A stretch of 64,000 bases of DNA from Halorubrum ezzemoulense DSM 17463 (lineage in GTDB: Archaea; Halobacteriota; Halobacteria; Halobacteriales; Haloferacaceae): the NCBI RefSeq assembly GCF_002114285.1, contig NZ_NEDJ01000009.1, forward strand, positions 1 to 64,000, read 5' to 3'. Made by a program: the position numbers and the translations under genes. The notes beneath the pieces are model-generated. The model was not told where the DNA came from, did not search any database, and saw only the letters and a program-made list of their open reading frames with translations. Each line of letters starts with the position of its first letter. Positions within the stretch are counted from its first letter, which is position 1. Below, in pieces: positions 1-8,029 of the stretch.

Positions 1-189
1 TCGGCCGCTCACTCCGCTCGCGCCCTGCGGTGCTTGCGTCGCCTGCGCCCCCGCGCGACTGCCCCGGCGAGTCCCACCCGCGCGCGCCCGCGCCTCACGC
101 CTCCCCAGCCTCGTCGCTCGCTTCGCTCGCGACTCCCTCGCGCGTGCTCCTCTCGGCCGCCGGAGGCGGCCACTCGGAGGCACGCGCCA
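1..189 (-). repeat. Dispersed structured repeat, copy A (truncated by window start)
   Basis: Read on the minus strand this matches 17611-17811 on the plus strand. Identical blocks lie at 174-189, 134-151, 93-113, 69-75, 54-65 and 23-47, about 99 nt in total. The linkers differ in sequence and length. The linker between the first two blocks is a perfect 7-bp hairpin with a 3-nt loop (155-171, arms GGCCGCC and GGCGGCC). The next linker region can close a 5-bp stem (113-117 with 129-133). Linker length changes are not multiples of three, which argues against a conserved protein. The element probably continues to the left of the window. It lies just 5' of the gene starting at 270. I do not recognise it as a named RNA or repeat family. 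Orientation of any transcript is unknown, so the strand given only marks that it is inverted relative to copy B. Confidence 0.85.
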
Positions 190-269
190 CGGCATTGTGT
201 TGGGTTGTCGAGGGCCCGGCCGCGTCTCGGAGCCGAGGGTTCAACTTCGGGGCCGGCGAACCCCGTCGC

Positions 270-800
270 ATGTACGCGGTCGTCGGCTGCAACGAGTGCG
301 CCAACATGTGGCTGGTCACGGACCCGGAGACGAGCGAGACGGCGAAGTGCTCGCGGTGCGGCAAGACCCACCGGACCGCCAAGCTCAAGCGCTTCTTCGA
401 GTCCGAGGAGCGCGCGGCGGCCCGCCAGGCGCGGTCCGCGCTGCTCGCCAAGAAGCGCGGCGACAGCGCGGCGTTCGCCGAGGTGGACCACGTCGCCGAC
501 CTCGAGGCCGCCGTCGAGGACGCCGGCATCGGCGACCGCGAGTACCTCGAGTCGTCGGGCATCGACGCCGACGCCGTCGACGAGGCCGCCTCGCGCGCCG
601 AGGGCGGCGGGGGCGGCTCCCGGAGCCGCACCGAGGTCGTCCGGGACGCGGTCGACGCCCTCGACGACCCGACAGAGGCGGCCGTCGTGGATCGCGCCGC
701 GGCCGACGGCGTCCCCGCCGACGCGGCCCGCGAGATCCTGACCCGCCTCGCGCACCGCGGCGAACTCACCGAGTCGAACGGGCGGTATCGCCTCCTCTGA
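270..800 (+). CDS. Zinc-finger / winged-helix protein (DUF5817-type, haloarchaeal)
   Basis: This 176-aa protein starts at the ATG at 270. Further upstream start codons would read through the repeat element at 1-189 and are rejected. The N-terminus has two Cys-x2-Cys pairs (CNEC near residue 6 and CSRC near 27) that can hold a structural zinc, then a basic stretch (RTAKLKRFFESEE). The middle is acidic and glycine-rich. The last 60 residues look like a winged-helix fold (DPTEAAVVDRAAADGVPADAAREILTRLAHRG, split here only for reading), ending in the typical NGRYRLL wing. Nucleic-acid binding is plausible but unproven. I recall this architecture as a haloarchaeal family of unknown function. It is followed by an unrelated secreted-protein gene and appears monocistronic. 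Confidence 0.75.
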   Translation: MYAVVGCNECANMWLVTDPETSETAKCSRCGKTHRTAKLKRFFESEERAAARQARSALLAKKRGDSAAFAEVDHVADLEAAVEDAGIGDREYLESSGIDADAVDEAASRAEGGGGGSRSRTEVVRDAVDALDDPTEAAVVDRAAADGVPADAAREILTRLAHRGELTESNGRYRLL

Positions 801-865
801 GCTCGGTTCCAAGCGCAGACGCCGACTGGACAAAGCACTTATATGACGCTCGTGAGGGGTCGCGT

Positions 866-1885
866 ATGGACACCCGCACGGCCCTCCTGGCGGCGGCCGC
901 CGCCCTCCTCGTCGCGAGCGCGGTCGGCGCCGTCGCCGTCCCCGGCGCGATCACCGACCCGCGGGAGACGAACGAGCCGCCCGGCCGGATCGACGTCGCC
1001 GGCGCGACCGTCGCGCCCGGCGAGGTGCGCGGCGAGACCGCCGAGCTCCGGCTCGGCACCGACCTCCGCCACCGCGGCTCGACAGTCGAGAACGTCACGG
1101 TCCGCCACCGCGCGATCGGCAGCGAGTCCGGCCTCCTCGTCGACGAGACCACGGTCGACGTGGGCGACGTCAACTTCGAGGGGGAGCAAACGGTCAACGG
1201 CACGGTCGACGTCGAGCGCGAGGGGGGCTACCGCATCGAGACGGTCGTCTTCGCGGACGGCCAGCGCCGCGAGGAACAGACCACTCGCGTCGGCGGCGTC
1301 GCGGCGCTCACGCCCGACTACGCGGACACGAGGGTCGGCTTCACCGACGGGACGGTCTGGCCGACGGTCGCCGTGAGCGTCACCGAGGCCGACAACGAGA
1401 CGGCGACGCTGTCGGCGTCGATTTCCGTGACGAACCGCGGCGACGAGCCGAGCGACGACGTCGAACTCCGGCTCTACCTCCGGCAGGCGGAGTCGAACGT
1501 GATCGCCGGGGAGGCGACGGAGACCGTCGGCACCGTCCGCCCCGGTCGCACCGACACCGTGACGGCGACCGTCAAGGTGCCGAACGGCTACAACTACTAC
1601 GTCGACGCCGCGCTGTTCGACGACGACGTGCTCGTCGACGAGACGCAGGGCGTCGCGAACCTGAACCCGCAGGAGACCCTCTCCGCGAACGAGACGGCCC
1701 GCGACGTGCAGTTCACCGTCGAGGACTTCGAGCGCGGCGAGGGGGGCGTCGGCGGCGACAGTGCCGGTGACGACGGAGCGACGCGAGACGGCGGCGCCAG
1801 CGGCGACGCGACGCCCGGTTTCGGCCCGCTCGTCGCGCTCGTCGCGCTCGTCGTCACGGCGCTGCTCGCACGGAGGCGACGATGA
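866..1885 (+). CDS. PGF-CTERM-anchored secreted surface protein
   Basis: The 339-aa product has a hydrophobic N-terminal signal segment (residues 1-30, ALLAAAAALLVASAVGAVAV). A long extracellular region follows with several N-x-T/S glycosylation sites, predicted beta-rich. An acidic, Gly/Asp-rich stalk precedes a C-terminal PGF motif, a transmembrane helix and an Arg cluster (TPGFGPLVALV...RRRR). That tripartite tail is the archaeosortase A sorting signal, so the mature protein is expected to be lipid-anchored to the outer membrane face after removal of the tail. The ATG at 866 is chosen because the signal peptide starts there. The stop overlaps the next start by 4 bp (ATGA at 1882), so the two genes are probably translated together. 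The ligand or function is unknown. Confidence 0.85.
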   Translation: MDTRTALLAAAAALLVASAVGAVAVPGAITDPRETNEPPGRIDVAGATVAPGEVRGETAELRLGTDLRHRGSTVENVTVRHRAIGSESGLLVDETTVDVGDVNFEGEQTVNGTVDVEREGGYRIETVVFADGQRREEQTTRVGGVAALTPDYADTRVGFTDGTVWPTVAVSVTEADNETATLSASISVTNRGDEPSDDVELRLYLRQAESNVIAGEATETVGTVRPGRTDTVTATVKVPNGYNYYVDAALFDDDVLVDETQGVANLNPQETLSANETARDVQFTVEDFERGEGGVGGDSAGDDGATRDGGASGDATPGFGPLVALVALVVTALLARRRR

Positions 1886-2355
1886 CTGACGAACCGCCGC
1901 GTGCTGATGCGACCGACGAACCGCCACGTGACGGCCCGAGCGACGACCGCGCGACTGCCGACGGCGACCGCACCCGCGACCCACCACAGCCAATGACAGA
2001 CGACACCGACGCGACCGACCGCACGGAAACGGGTCCCGACCGGACGGACCCGGAAGAGACCGACACGGACTACTGGACAGAGCCGGCCGGCTCCGGCGGC
2101 TTCGGCCGCCTTTCGACCGACGACCTCCGCGGGCTGCTCGACCGCGTCGGGCTGGCAGTGCTGTCGCTGCTCGCGGTCGTGGCTGGCTGGGGGTTCTACA
2201 GCCAGTCCGGCAACGCGATCCGCACGTGGTTCGATCCGGCCTACCAGTCCGTGGCGCTCGCGGTGTTCAACCTCGCGGTCCTGCTCGTCGCGCTCGCGGG
2301 CGTGGCCCACCAGCTCCGTCGGATCCGCTCGGCGGAGTCCGGCGGATCCGAGTAG
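1882..2355 (+). CDS. Small integral membrane protein, coupled to the PGF-CTERM gene
   Basis: The product is 157 aa. Residues 1-75 are very acidic, Thr/Asp/Pro-rich and low in complexity, and are expected to be disordered. Two transmembrane helices follow (about 87-108 and 123-142), joined by a short loop with SQSGNAIRTWFDP, and a basic-acidic tail ends the protein. It starts inside the stop codon of the upstream surface-protein gene (ATGA overlap), which suggests translational coupling and possibly a shared role at the envelope. An internal ATG at 1993 (MTDDTDATD) is an alternative start that would drop 37 low-complexity residues. I do not recognise a characterised family. Confidence 0.75.
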   Translation: MTDEPPRADATDEPPRDGPSDDRATADGDRTRDPPQPMTDDTDATDRTETGPDRTDPEETDTDYWTEPAGSGGFGRLSTDDLRGLLDRVGLAVLSLLAVVAGWGFYSQSGNAIRTWFDPAYQSVALAVFNLAVLLVALAGVAHQLRRIRSAESGGSE

Positions 2356-2394
2356 ACCGGCGCCGGAGACAGCCGGCGACGACGAGCCGGCCCG

Positions 2395-2784
2395 CTACTC
2401 ATCGGGGATCTGCTCGGTGTCCGTCGGGATTTGTTCCACCTGCCCCGCGAGCGTCGCAGCGTCGCCGGCGACGGTGGAGGGCTCGACGCCGGCCTCGCCC
2501 GCGACCAGCCTGACGTGTGCGGCGAGCAGCGCGAGCGCGCGGAGTCCCGCCCCCTCCGGGTCGTCGTCGGTGCGCTGGGCGAACGTGGTGTCGACCTCGC
2601 CGTCGCGGACGACGCCGACGTGGACCGCGTCGATGTCGTCGCCGTCGAGCAGGTCGCGGGCGCGGGCCAGTTCTGCCTCGAAGTCGTCGCTCGCGGGGGC
2701 GTCCGCACCGCCGGCGGCCGCGGATCGGTCGTCGTCGCCGGCGGCCTTGGAGACGGACTCGTCGGAAGCGGGGTCGTCGCTCAT
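2395..2784 (-). CDS. Haloarchaeal hypothetical protein, 129 aa
   Basis: An acidic soluble protein with a disordered N-terminus (residues 1-32, Asp/Ala/Ser-rich). The folded part has alternating short strands and helices (DIDAVHVGVVRDGEVDTTF, then LRALALLAAHVRLVAGEAG). No catalytic motif or metal site is visible. It lies 118 bp downstream of the Rieske gene on the same strand, so it could be co-transcribed with it. No cytochrome b gene occupies that place. Function unknown. Confidence 0.65.
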   Translation of the reverse strand: MSDDPASDESVSKAAGDDDRSAAAGGADAPASDDFEAELARARDLLDGDDIDAVHVGVVRDGEVDTTFAQRTDDDPEGAGLRALALLAAHVRLVAGEAGVEPSTVAGDAATLAGQVEQIPTDTEQIPDE

Positions 2785-2902
2785 GTCATTCCCTCGGACG
2801 AGCGAGGTGAAAAGCGCGGCGACGACTTACACGAGACATCCGAGGGACGAGCGGAGAAGAGGGCGGAGCCGCGACAGGGCGGGGTTACTCCTCGGGCTGG
2901 GA

Positions 2903-3742
2903 TTACTCGTCGGGTCGGGGACGCGCGATGAACAGCGCCTCCTCGATGGTGAACGGGTCGTACGTCGACTGGTGGCAGACGCAGTACGAGCCGTCGGCGG
3001 CGTCGTAGCGGGCCGACTCCTCTAGCTCCTTGTAGCCCGGAATACAGCAGAAGTGGGTACAGACGTTGAGGTACGCCATGAACCCCTGATCGGTCGAGGC
3101 CTGGAGCCACTCGTCGTTCTGGGCCGCCTCCTCGATCTCCGGCGAGCGGATCACGATCGCGTTGAGGTTCGTATCGGAGTCCTCGGAGCGCCACGTGGTC
3201 ATCGCCGGCTTGCCGACGCCGTCGCTGCCGATCCCGTTCCCCCACTCCTCGTAGTCGTCGAAGTCGTCGATGTGGATCCGGTCGCCGCCCGAGTAGGTGT
3301 TCGACTGCCAGTCGTACGGCGGGCCGCTCGCGGCGCGGAACAGGTTGTCGGACTCGAAGTTCGGCTGGACGTTCTCCTGCGACTCGACGCCGCAGTACTG
3401 GAACCACGCGCCGGAGTAGGTCGTCCCGCCGAGCTCCTCTTGTGCGACCTCGATCTCCTGTCCCTCCTGGGTGATGGTCGTCGTCTCGGGCCAAATGCCC
3501 TCAATGTACCCGTCGTCGTTGACCTGAACCGGGATCTGCGGGAGCCCGCGGGGCGCCGGACCGCCGGTCTGCGCGATGGTCTTCGCGATCGTCGACCCGC
3601 CGCCGACGCCGCCGGCGGTCGTCAGGGTGTTCACGGTCGCCGACCCCATCGCGCCGACCCCAGCGAGGGCCGCGCCGCCGACGACGCCTTTCACGAAGCG
3701 TCGCCGCCCGGACTCAGACGGATACTTATCGGACGCACTCAT
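2903..3742 (-). CDS. Rieske [2Fe-2S] protein, Tat-exported
   Basis: The 279-aa protein starts at the ATG at 3742, giving a twin-arginine signal (R13-R14-R15-F-V-K followed by a hydrophobic stretch to residue about 40) that exports the folded iron-sulfur protein. The cluster-binding boxes are near the C-terminus. C228-T-H230 supplies one Cys and one His ligand, and C254-x-C256-H257 supplies the others. C233 and C256 are placed for the usual disulfide. About 120 acidic residues (roughly 80-200) lie between the signal and the Rieske fold, longer than in typical bc1 Rieske subunits. The family normally passes electrons from menaquinol to cytochrome c or halocyanin in a bc1-like complex. No cytochrome b gene is adjacent here, so the partner is uncertain. 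Confidence 0.9.
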   Translation of the reverse strand: MSASDKYPSESGRRRFVKGVVGGAALAGVGAMGSATVNTLTTAGGVGGGSTIAKTIAQTGGPAPRGLPQIPVQVNDDGYIEGIWPETTTITQEGQEIEVAQEELGGTTYSGAWFQYCGVESQENVQPNFESDNLFRAASGPPYDWQSNTYSGGDRIHIDDFDDYEEWGNGIGSDGVGKPAMTTWRSEDSDTNLNAIVIRSPEIEEAAQNDEWLQASTDQGFMAYLNVCTHFCCIPGYKELEESARYDAADGSYCVCHQSTYDPFTIEEALFIARPRPDE

Positions 3743-3953
3743 GCTCGCTACTGAGGTTGGATCGGTAAAAAGGGTGACGAACCCTCCACAGCGGCGAGAA
3801 TCGGAGCCATTCCGGGTCGACGGCGACGCTTCGGAACCGGGCCGCGCTCGGGACCGACGAGTCGCCGCCGCCATCGCCTCCGGCCGGGGTCGGCAAGGAA
3901 CGTTCGTGATCGAATTTACTCGGAACCGGGGCAAGCATTCGTCTAGCCCACGG

Positions 3954-3960
3954 ATTTAAC
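3954..3960 (+). promoter_or_regulatory. TATA-like box of ppc
   Basis: The sequence ATTTAAC lies 26-32 bp before the ATG at 3986. This is the distance expected for a haloarchaeal leaderless transcript. Confidence 0.55.
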
Positions 3961-3985
3961 CGATCCCGACCGAACTGTCTGTGGT

Positions 3986-6688
3986 ATGAAGTTGCATAAT
4001 CGGGACGTGCGGACGGACGTTCGAGAACTCGGGGCGCTGGTGGGAGACGTCCTGGCCGCACAGGCGTCGACGGACGCGTACGAGACGGTCGAGACGCTGC
4101 GGAACGCGGCGATCGATTACCGGCGGGGAGACGCCGCGGACCGGGCCGCCCTCCACGAGGCGGTCGCCGACCTCTCGACGACACGCGAGGAGGTCGTCGC
4201 CCGCGCGTTCACGACGTACTTCGAGCTCATCAACCTCGCCGAGGAGCGCGAGCGCGTCCGCGCGGTCCGGAACGCCGACGACGGGACCGCCCTCCACGAC
4301 TCCTTCGACGCGACGATAGCCGAGTTCGCCGAGGCCGGCGTCGACGCAGACGAACTGGAGGAGCTGCTCGCCGACGTGCTCATCGAGCCGACGTTCACCG
4401 CTCACCCCACGGAGGCCCGGCGGTCAACCGTGAAGTCCAAGCTCCGCTCGATCGCGAACCACCTCGGCGAGCTCGACGAGCGCAACCTCACCGACCGCGA
4501 GCGGCGCGCCGTCTGGCGCGACGTCACCGCCGAGGTAACCAGCCTGTGGGGCACCCGACAGGTCCGCCAGCGGGCCCCCGAGCCGGAAGACGAGGCGCGC
4601 AACGTCCAGTGGTACCTCGAGAACACGCTGTTCGACGTCGTCGGTGACGCCTACGAGGAGTTCGAGGAGACCATCTCGAAGGAGTACGACGACGTCGACT
4701 GCCCCAAGCTCTTCGAGTTCCGCTCGTGGGCGGGCTCCGACCGCGACGGCAACCCGTTCGTCACGCCCGAGGTGACCGACGAGACGCTCGAACGCCAGCG
4801 CGAGGTCGCCGTCGAGAAGTACCGAGACCGCTGTAAGCGGCTCTCCGCGGTGCTGAGCCAGGACGGCGACCGGTACGCCGACGGCGACGCGCTCGCGGAG
4901 TCGCTCGCGGCCGACGCCGAGCGGTTCCCGACCGTCGTCGAGGAGGCGCGCGAGCGGTACCCCGACGAGCCGTACCGGCAGAAGCTCCGGCTGATGCGCG
5001 AGCGCCTCGACCGCGTCAACGACGTCCGGCCGGGCGAGTACCCCGACGGCGACGCGTTCCTCGACGACCTCGACGTGATCGCCGAGTCGCTCCGCGAGGA
5101 CGGACAGGAGTCGGTGCTGGAGTCGTTCGTCGAGCCGTTCCGCCGGCAGGTCGACACGTTCGGGCTCACGCTGGCGTCGCTCGACCTGCGCGACCACCGC
5201 GAGAACCACACCGAGGCCGTCGCCGAGGCGGTCGCGGCCGAGGGCGTCGACTACGCCGAGATGGACGAAGACGAGCGCGTCGACTTCCTCACCGAGGCGA
5301 TCCTCCAAGAGGACCCGGTCGTCGACGTCGACGAACCCGGCGACGTCTCCGAGACGACGGAGCGCGTCCTCCGCCGGTTCGCGTCGTTCGCGGGCTGGCA
5401 GGACGAGTACGGCCAGCAGGCGATAGACACCTACTGTATCTCGATGACGGAGGAACCCAGCCACGTGCTGGAGGTGCTCTTCCTGGCCGACCAGGTCGGC
5501 GTCGTCTCCTTACCCGACCACTGCGCGGTCGACGTCGTCCCGCTGCTCGAGACCGAATCGGCGCTCAACGGGGCCGAACGCATCCTCGGTACCCTCTTCG
5601 AGAACGAGGCGTACGCGGCCGCGCTGAAGGCACGCGACGAGGTCCAAGAGGTCATGCTCGGCTACTCCGACTCCAACAAGGAGAACGGATTCCTCGCCGC
5701 GAACTGGGACCTCTACGAGAACCAGCGCCGGATCGCCCGGTTCTGCCGCGAGGAGGAGGTCACCCTCCGGCTGTTCCACGGCCGCGGCGGCTCCATCTCG
5801 CGCGGCGGCGGCCCGATGAACGAGGCGCTGACCGCGCTCCCGAACGAGACCGTCACCGGACAGGTGAAGTTCACCGAGCAGGGGGAGGCGATCGCCGAGA
5901 AGTACGCCAACCCGCGGATCGCCGAGCGCGAGCTCGAACAGATGCTGGACGCCCAGATCCGCGCCCGGAAGGAGGCGAACGAGGAGCCGGTCGAGAACGT
6001 CCCGGACCGCTGGGTGGAGGCGATGGAGGTCATGGCGCCCGCCGCCCGGGAGACGTACCGGGAACTGCTGAACAGCGACGGATTCGTCTCCTACTTCGAG
6101 CAGGCGACGCCGATCAGCGTCGTCGAGGACCTCAACCTCGGCTCCCGGCCCGCCTCCCGCTCCGGCGAGCGCAGCGTCGAGGACCTCCGCGCGATCCCGT
6201 GGGTGTTCTCGTGGACCCAGACGCGGCTCATCCTCCCCGGCTGGTACGCGATCGCCTCGGGGATCGACGCCTACCTCGACGAGGTCGGCGAGGAGGAGGG
6301 GATGGAGACGCTCCGCGAGATGTTCGACGAGTGGCCGTTCTTCCGGACCACGCTCGACAACGCCTCGCTGGCGCTCGCGCGCACTGAGCCGGAAATCGCC
6401 GCCGAGTACGCCGACCTCGCCGACGACGAGCTCCGCGAGCGCTTCTTCCCCGAACTCGTCGACGAGTACGAGCGCGGCCGCGAGCTAGTGTTGTCGATCA
6501 GCGGCCGCGACCAGCTGCTCCGCCGCGAGTGGCTCGAAGAGAGCCTCGACCGCCGGAACCCCTACGTCGACCCCCTGAACCTCCTCCAGGCGAACCTGCT
6601 CGGACGCACCCACCGCACCGACGAGGAGGAGCGCACCCTGCGGCTCACCGTCAACGGCATCGCCGCCGGGATGAAAAACACCGGATAA
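3986..6688 (+). CDS. ppc: Phosphoenolpyruvate carboxylase
   Basis: A 900-aa bacterial-type PEP carboxylase (PEPCase 1 family). It makes oxaloacetate from phosphoenolpyruvate and bicarbonate to refill the citric acid cycle. Signatures are FTAHPTEARRS around catalytic His140, YSDSNKENGF, and the active-site loop FHGRGGSISRGGGP around residues 597-609. The C-terminal NLGSRPASR and the terminal Asn-Thr-Gly (MKNTG) match the conserved family tail, so the gene is full length. It stands alone between the divergent Rieske gene and a convergent MOSC gene. The start is supported by the TATA-like box at 3954. Isocitrate dehydrogenase in the same window belongs to the pathway it feeds. Confidence 0.97.
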   Translation: MKLHNRDVRTDVRELGALVGDVLAAQASTDAYETVETLRNAAIDYRRGDAADRAALHEAVADLSTTREEVVARAFTTYFELINLAEERERVRAVRNADDGTALHDSFDATIAEFAEAGVDADELEELLADVLIEPTFTAHPTEARRSTVKSKLRSIANHLGELDERNLTDRERRAVWRDVTAEVTSLWGTRQVRQRAPEPEDEARNVQWYLENTLFDVVGDAYEEFEETISKEYDDVDCPKLFEFRSWAGSDRDGNPFVTPEVTDETLERQREVAVEKYRDRCKRLSAVLSQDGDRYADGDALAESLAADAERFPTVVEEARERYPDEPYRQKLRLMRERLDRVNDVRPGEYPDGDAFLDDLDVIAESLREDGQESVLESFVEPFRRQVDTFGLTLASLDLRDHRENHTEAVAEAVAAEGVDYAEMDEDERVDFLTEAILQEDPVVDVDEPGDVSETTERVLRRFASFAGWQDEYGQQAIDTYCISMTEEPSHVLEVLFLADQVGVVSLPDHCAVDVVPLLETESALNGAERILGTLFENEAYAAALKARDEVQEVMLGYSDSNKENGFLAANWDLYENQRRIARFCREEEVTLRLFHGRGGSISRGGGPMNEALTALPNETVTGQVKFTEQGEAIAEKYANPRIAERELEQMLDAQIRARKEANEEPVENVPDRWVEAMEVMAPAARETYRELLNSDGFVSYFEQATPISVVEDLNLGSRPASRSGERSVEDLRAIPWVFSWTQTRLILPGWYAIASGIDAYLDEVGEEEGMETLREMFDEWPFFRTTLDNASLALARTEPEIAAEYADLADDELRERFFPELVDEYERGRELVLSISGRDQLLRREWLEESLDRRNPYVDPLNLLQANLLGRTHRTDEEERTLRLTVNGIAAGMKNTG

Positions 6689-6702
6689 CCCGGGGTCGGT
6701 CG

Positions 6703-7179
6703 CTACCAGACGATCTCGTCGCCGACCGCTACCGTTCCCGACTCCACGATGCGGGCGTCGAGCCCGCCGCGACCGTCGAGCGCGGTCACCGCGTCGGACT
6801 CCTCCGCGAGATCGGCCATGTAGCCGCAGGGCTCGCAGCGACCCGTCCCCTCGACGGTCGCTTCGCCGACCCGGAACCGCTCGCCGACGAGCTCCCCGAG
6901 GTCGACACCACGCGTCGTGACGTTGCGCCGGTGCGCGCCCGCCTCTAGGTCGACGCCGTGTTCGGCGGCCGCGGCCGCAAGCGTCTCGGCCTCAATCAGC
7001 GTGATGTCGCTCGGCTCCAACTCCGACTGCTCGTTGTAGATCCCGTCGCCGTCGAAGTAGCGGTCGCCGCGGAGCCCGCGGTCCGCGACCGCCTCGACCG
7101 CCTCCCGGGGCTCCGGGTCGCCGCCCGTCCCAGAGGCGACGTGAATTCGTTCGACCGTGCCGACGCGTGACTCCGTCAT
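6703..7179 (-). CDS. MOSC domain protein
   Basis: The 158-aa protein is a single MOSC (molybdenum cofactor sulfurase C-terminal) domain. Characteristic pieces are GLRGDRYF near residue 35, the basic RRNVTTRGVDL segment in the middle, and the conserved cysteine within GRCEPCGYM in the C-terminal part, where related proteins hold Moco or a sulfur. It may take part in molybdenum-cofactor handling or sulfur transfer. The window also has a MoaE gene, but 40 kb away. The gene converges with ppc (14 bp between stops). The 258 bp upstream (7180-7437) is AT-richer around 7275-7325 and presumably holds its promoter. Confidence 0.85.
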   Translation of the reverse strand: MTESRVGTVERIHVASGTGGDPEPREAVEAVADRGLRGDRYFDGDGIYNEQSELEPSDITLIEAETLAAAAAEHGVDLEAGAHRRNVTTRGVDLGELVGERFRVGEATVEGTGRCEPCGYMADLAEESDAVTALDGRGGLDARIVESGTVAVGDEIVW

Positions 7180-7437
7180 GCGCGACTCACGCCGGCACTC
7201 CGAGACGCGGGATCAAGAAGGTAGCGGGGGAGCGACCGAAGGAGAGCGTCCGAGGAGAAGAAGGCCGACGCGTATGTGTCGATTTACCCGATATCAGATT
7301 TTGTATAGCGGTGTTTGGTTTACGACGTGCGCAACGGGCGAACTCGCGAGACGAAGCAGCCGCTTGCGAGACGCGTGCGATGTGACCGAGAAAGCAGTCG
7401 CTACGGCGGTAAAGCGGCCAGAAACAGAGATATCGGT

Positions 7438-7893
7438 TTACGCGTAGCGTTCGAGTTCCGGACGGTCGAGGTCCTCGAAGACCTCGGTCGCGACCTCGGA
7501 GAGGAACGCCTCGCCCTCGTCGGAGAGGCGGCGACCCTCGCCGGAGGCGGTCGTGACGAGCCCGTCCTCTTCGAGCGCCTGGAGCGACGAACGGATGAGC
7601 TTACGCGAGCCCCCCTCGTGCTCGCCGGGGCGGACGATGTAGCGATTGGAGCCGCGCTTCTTCGAGCCGTACTCGGTCGCGAGCCGCTCGATGCCAATCG
7701 GCTCGTTCTGCGCGACCTTTCGCAGGAGGCTCGCGGATCGGACGTACCAGAAGTCGTCCTGCTCCGGCGGGAGCTCCTTGCCTGCGCCGCTTTTGGCGAA
7801 CTCGACCCAGTCGGGCTCTTCGATCCGGTCCTCGAGGCGGGCGGCGACGGCCTCGATGAGGTCGTCGGCCGGCACGTCGTAGATGGTCACCAT
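7438..7893 (-). CDS. rps19e: 30S ribosomal protein S19e
   Basis: The 151-aa protein matches archaeal/eukaryotic S19e over its full length. It starts MVTIYDVPADDLI, contains WVEFAKSGAGKELPPEQDDFWYVRSAS (written in two overlapping parts in the family signature), then GSKKRGSNRYIVRPGEH and a winged-helix C-terminus ending LERYA. S19e binds the small-subunit head and is needed for subunit maturation in eukaryotes. The ATG at 7893 is chosen because it gives the conserved N-terminus. An in-frame upstream start would add 12 non-conserved residues. The gene lies alone, not in a ribosomal protein operon. Confidence 0.96.
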   Translation of the reverse strand: MVTIYDVPADDLIEAVAARLEDRIEEPDWVEFAKSGAGKELPPEQDDFWYVRSASLLRKVAQNEPIGIERLATEYGSKKRGSNRYIVRPGEHEGGSRKLIRSSLQALEEDGLVTTASGEGRRLSDEGEAFLSEVATEVFEDLDRPELERYA

Positions 7894-8029
7894 TGTGTGT
7901 CGATTCACGCCAGCGTCGTTTAAAAGCATCGTATCGCGAACGACCCGTGTGAGCCGTTTTCACGGGATTGCGGGCCGCTGCGGATGACTCACGGTTCGGT
8001 GAGCGTGCCGGTCAGCGGCGGTCGCGGCG

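Noticed and set aside
30-800. Extension of the 176-aa zinc-finger gene to 30
   Set aside because: The extra residues come from the dispersed repeat and are not conserved in frame with copy B.
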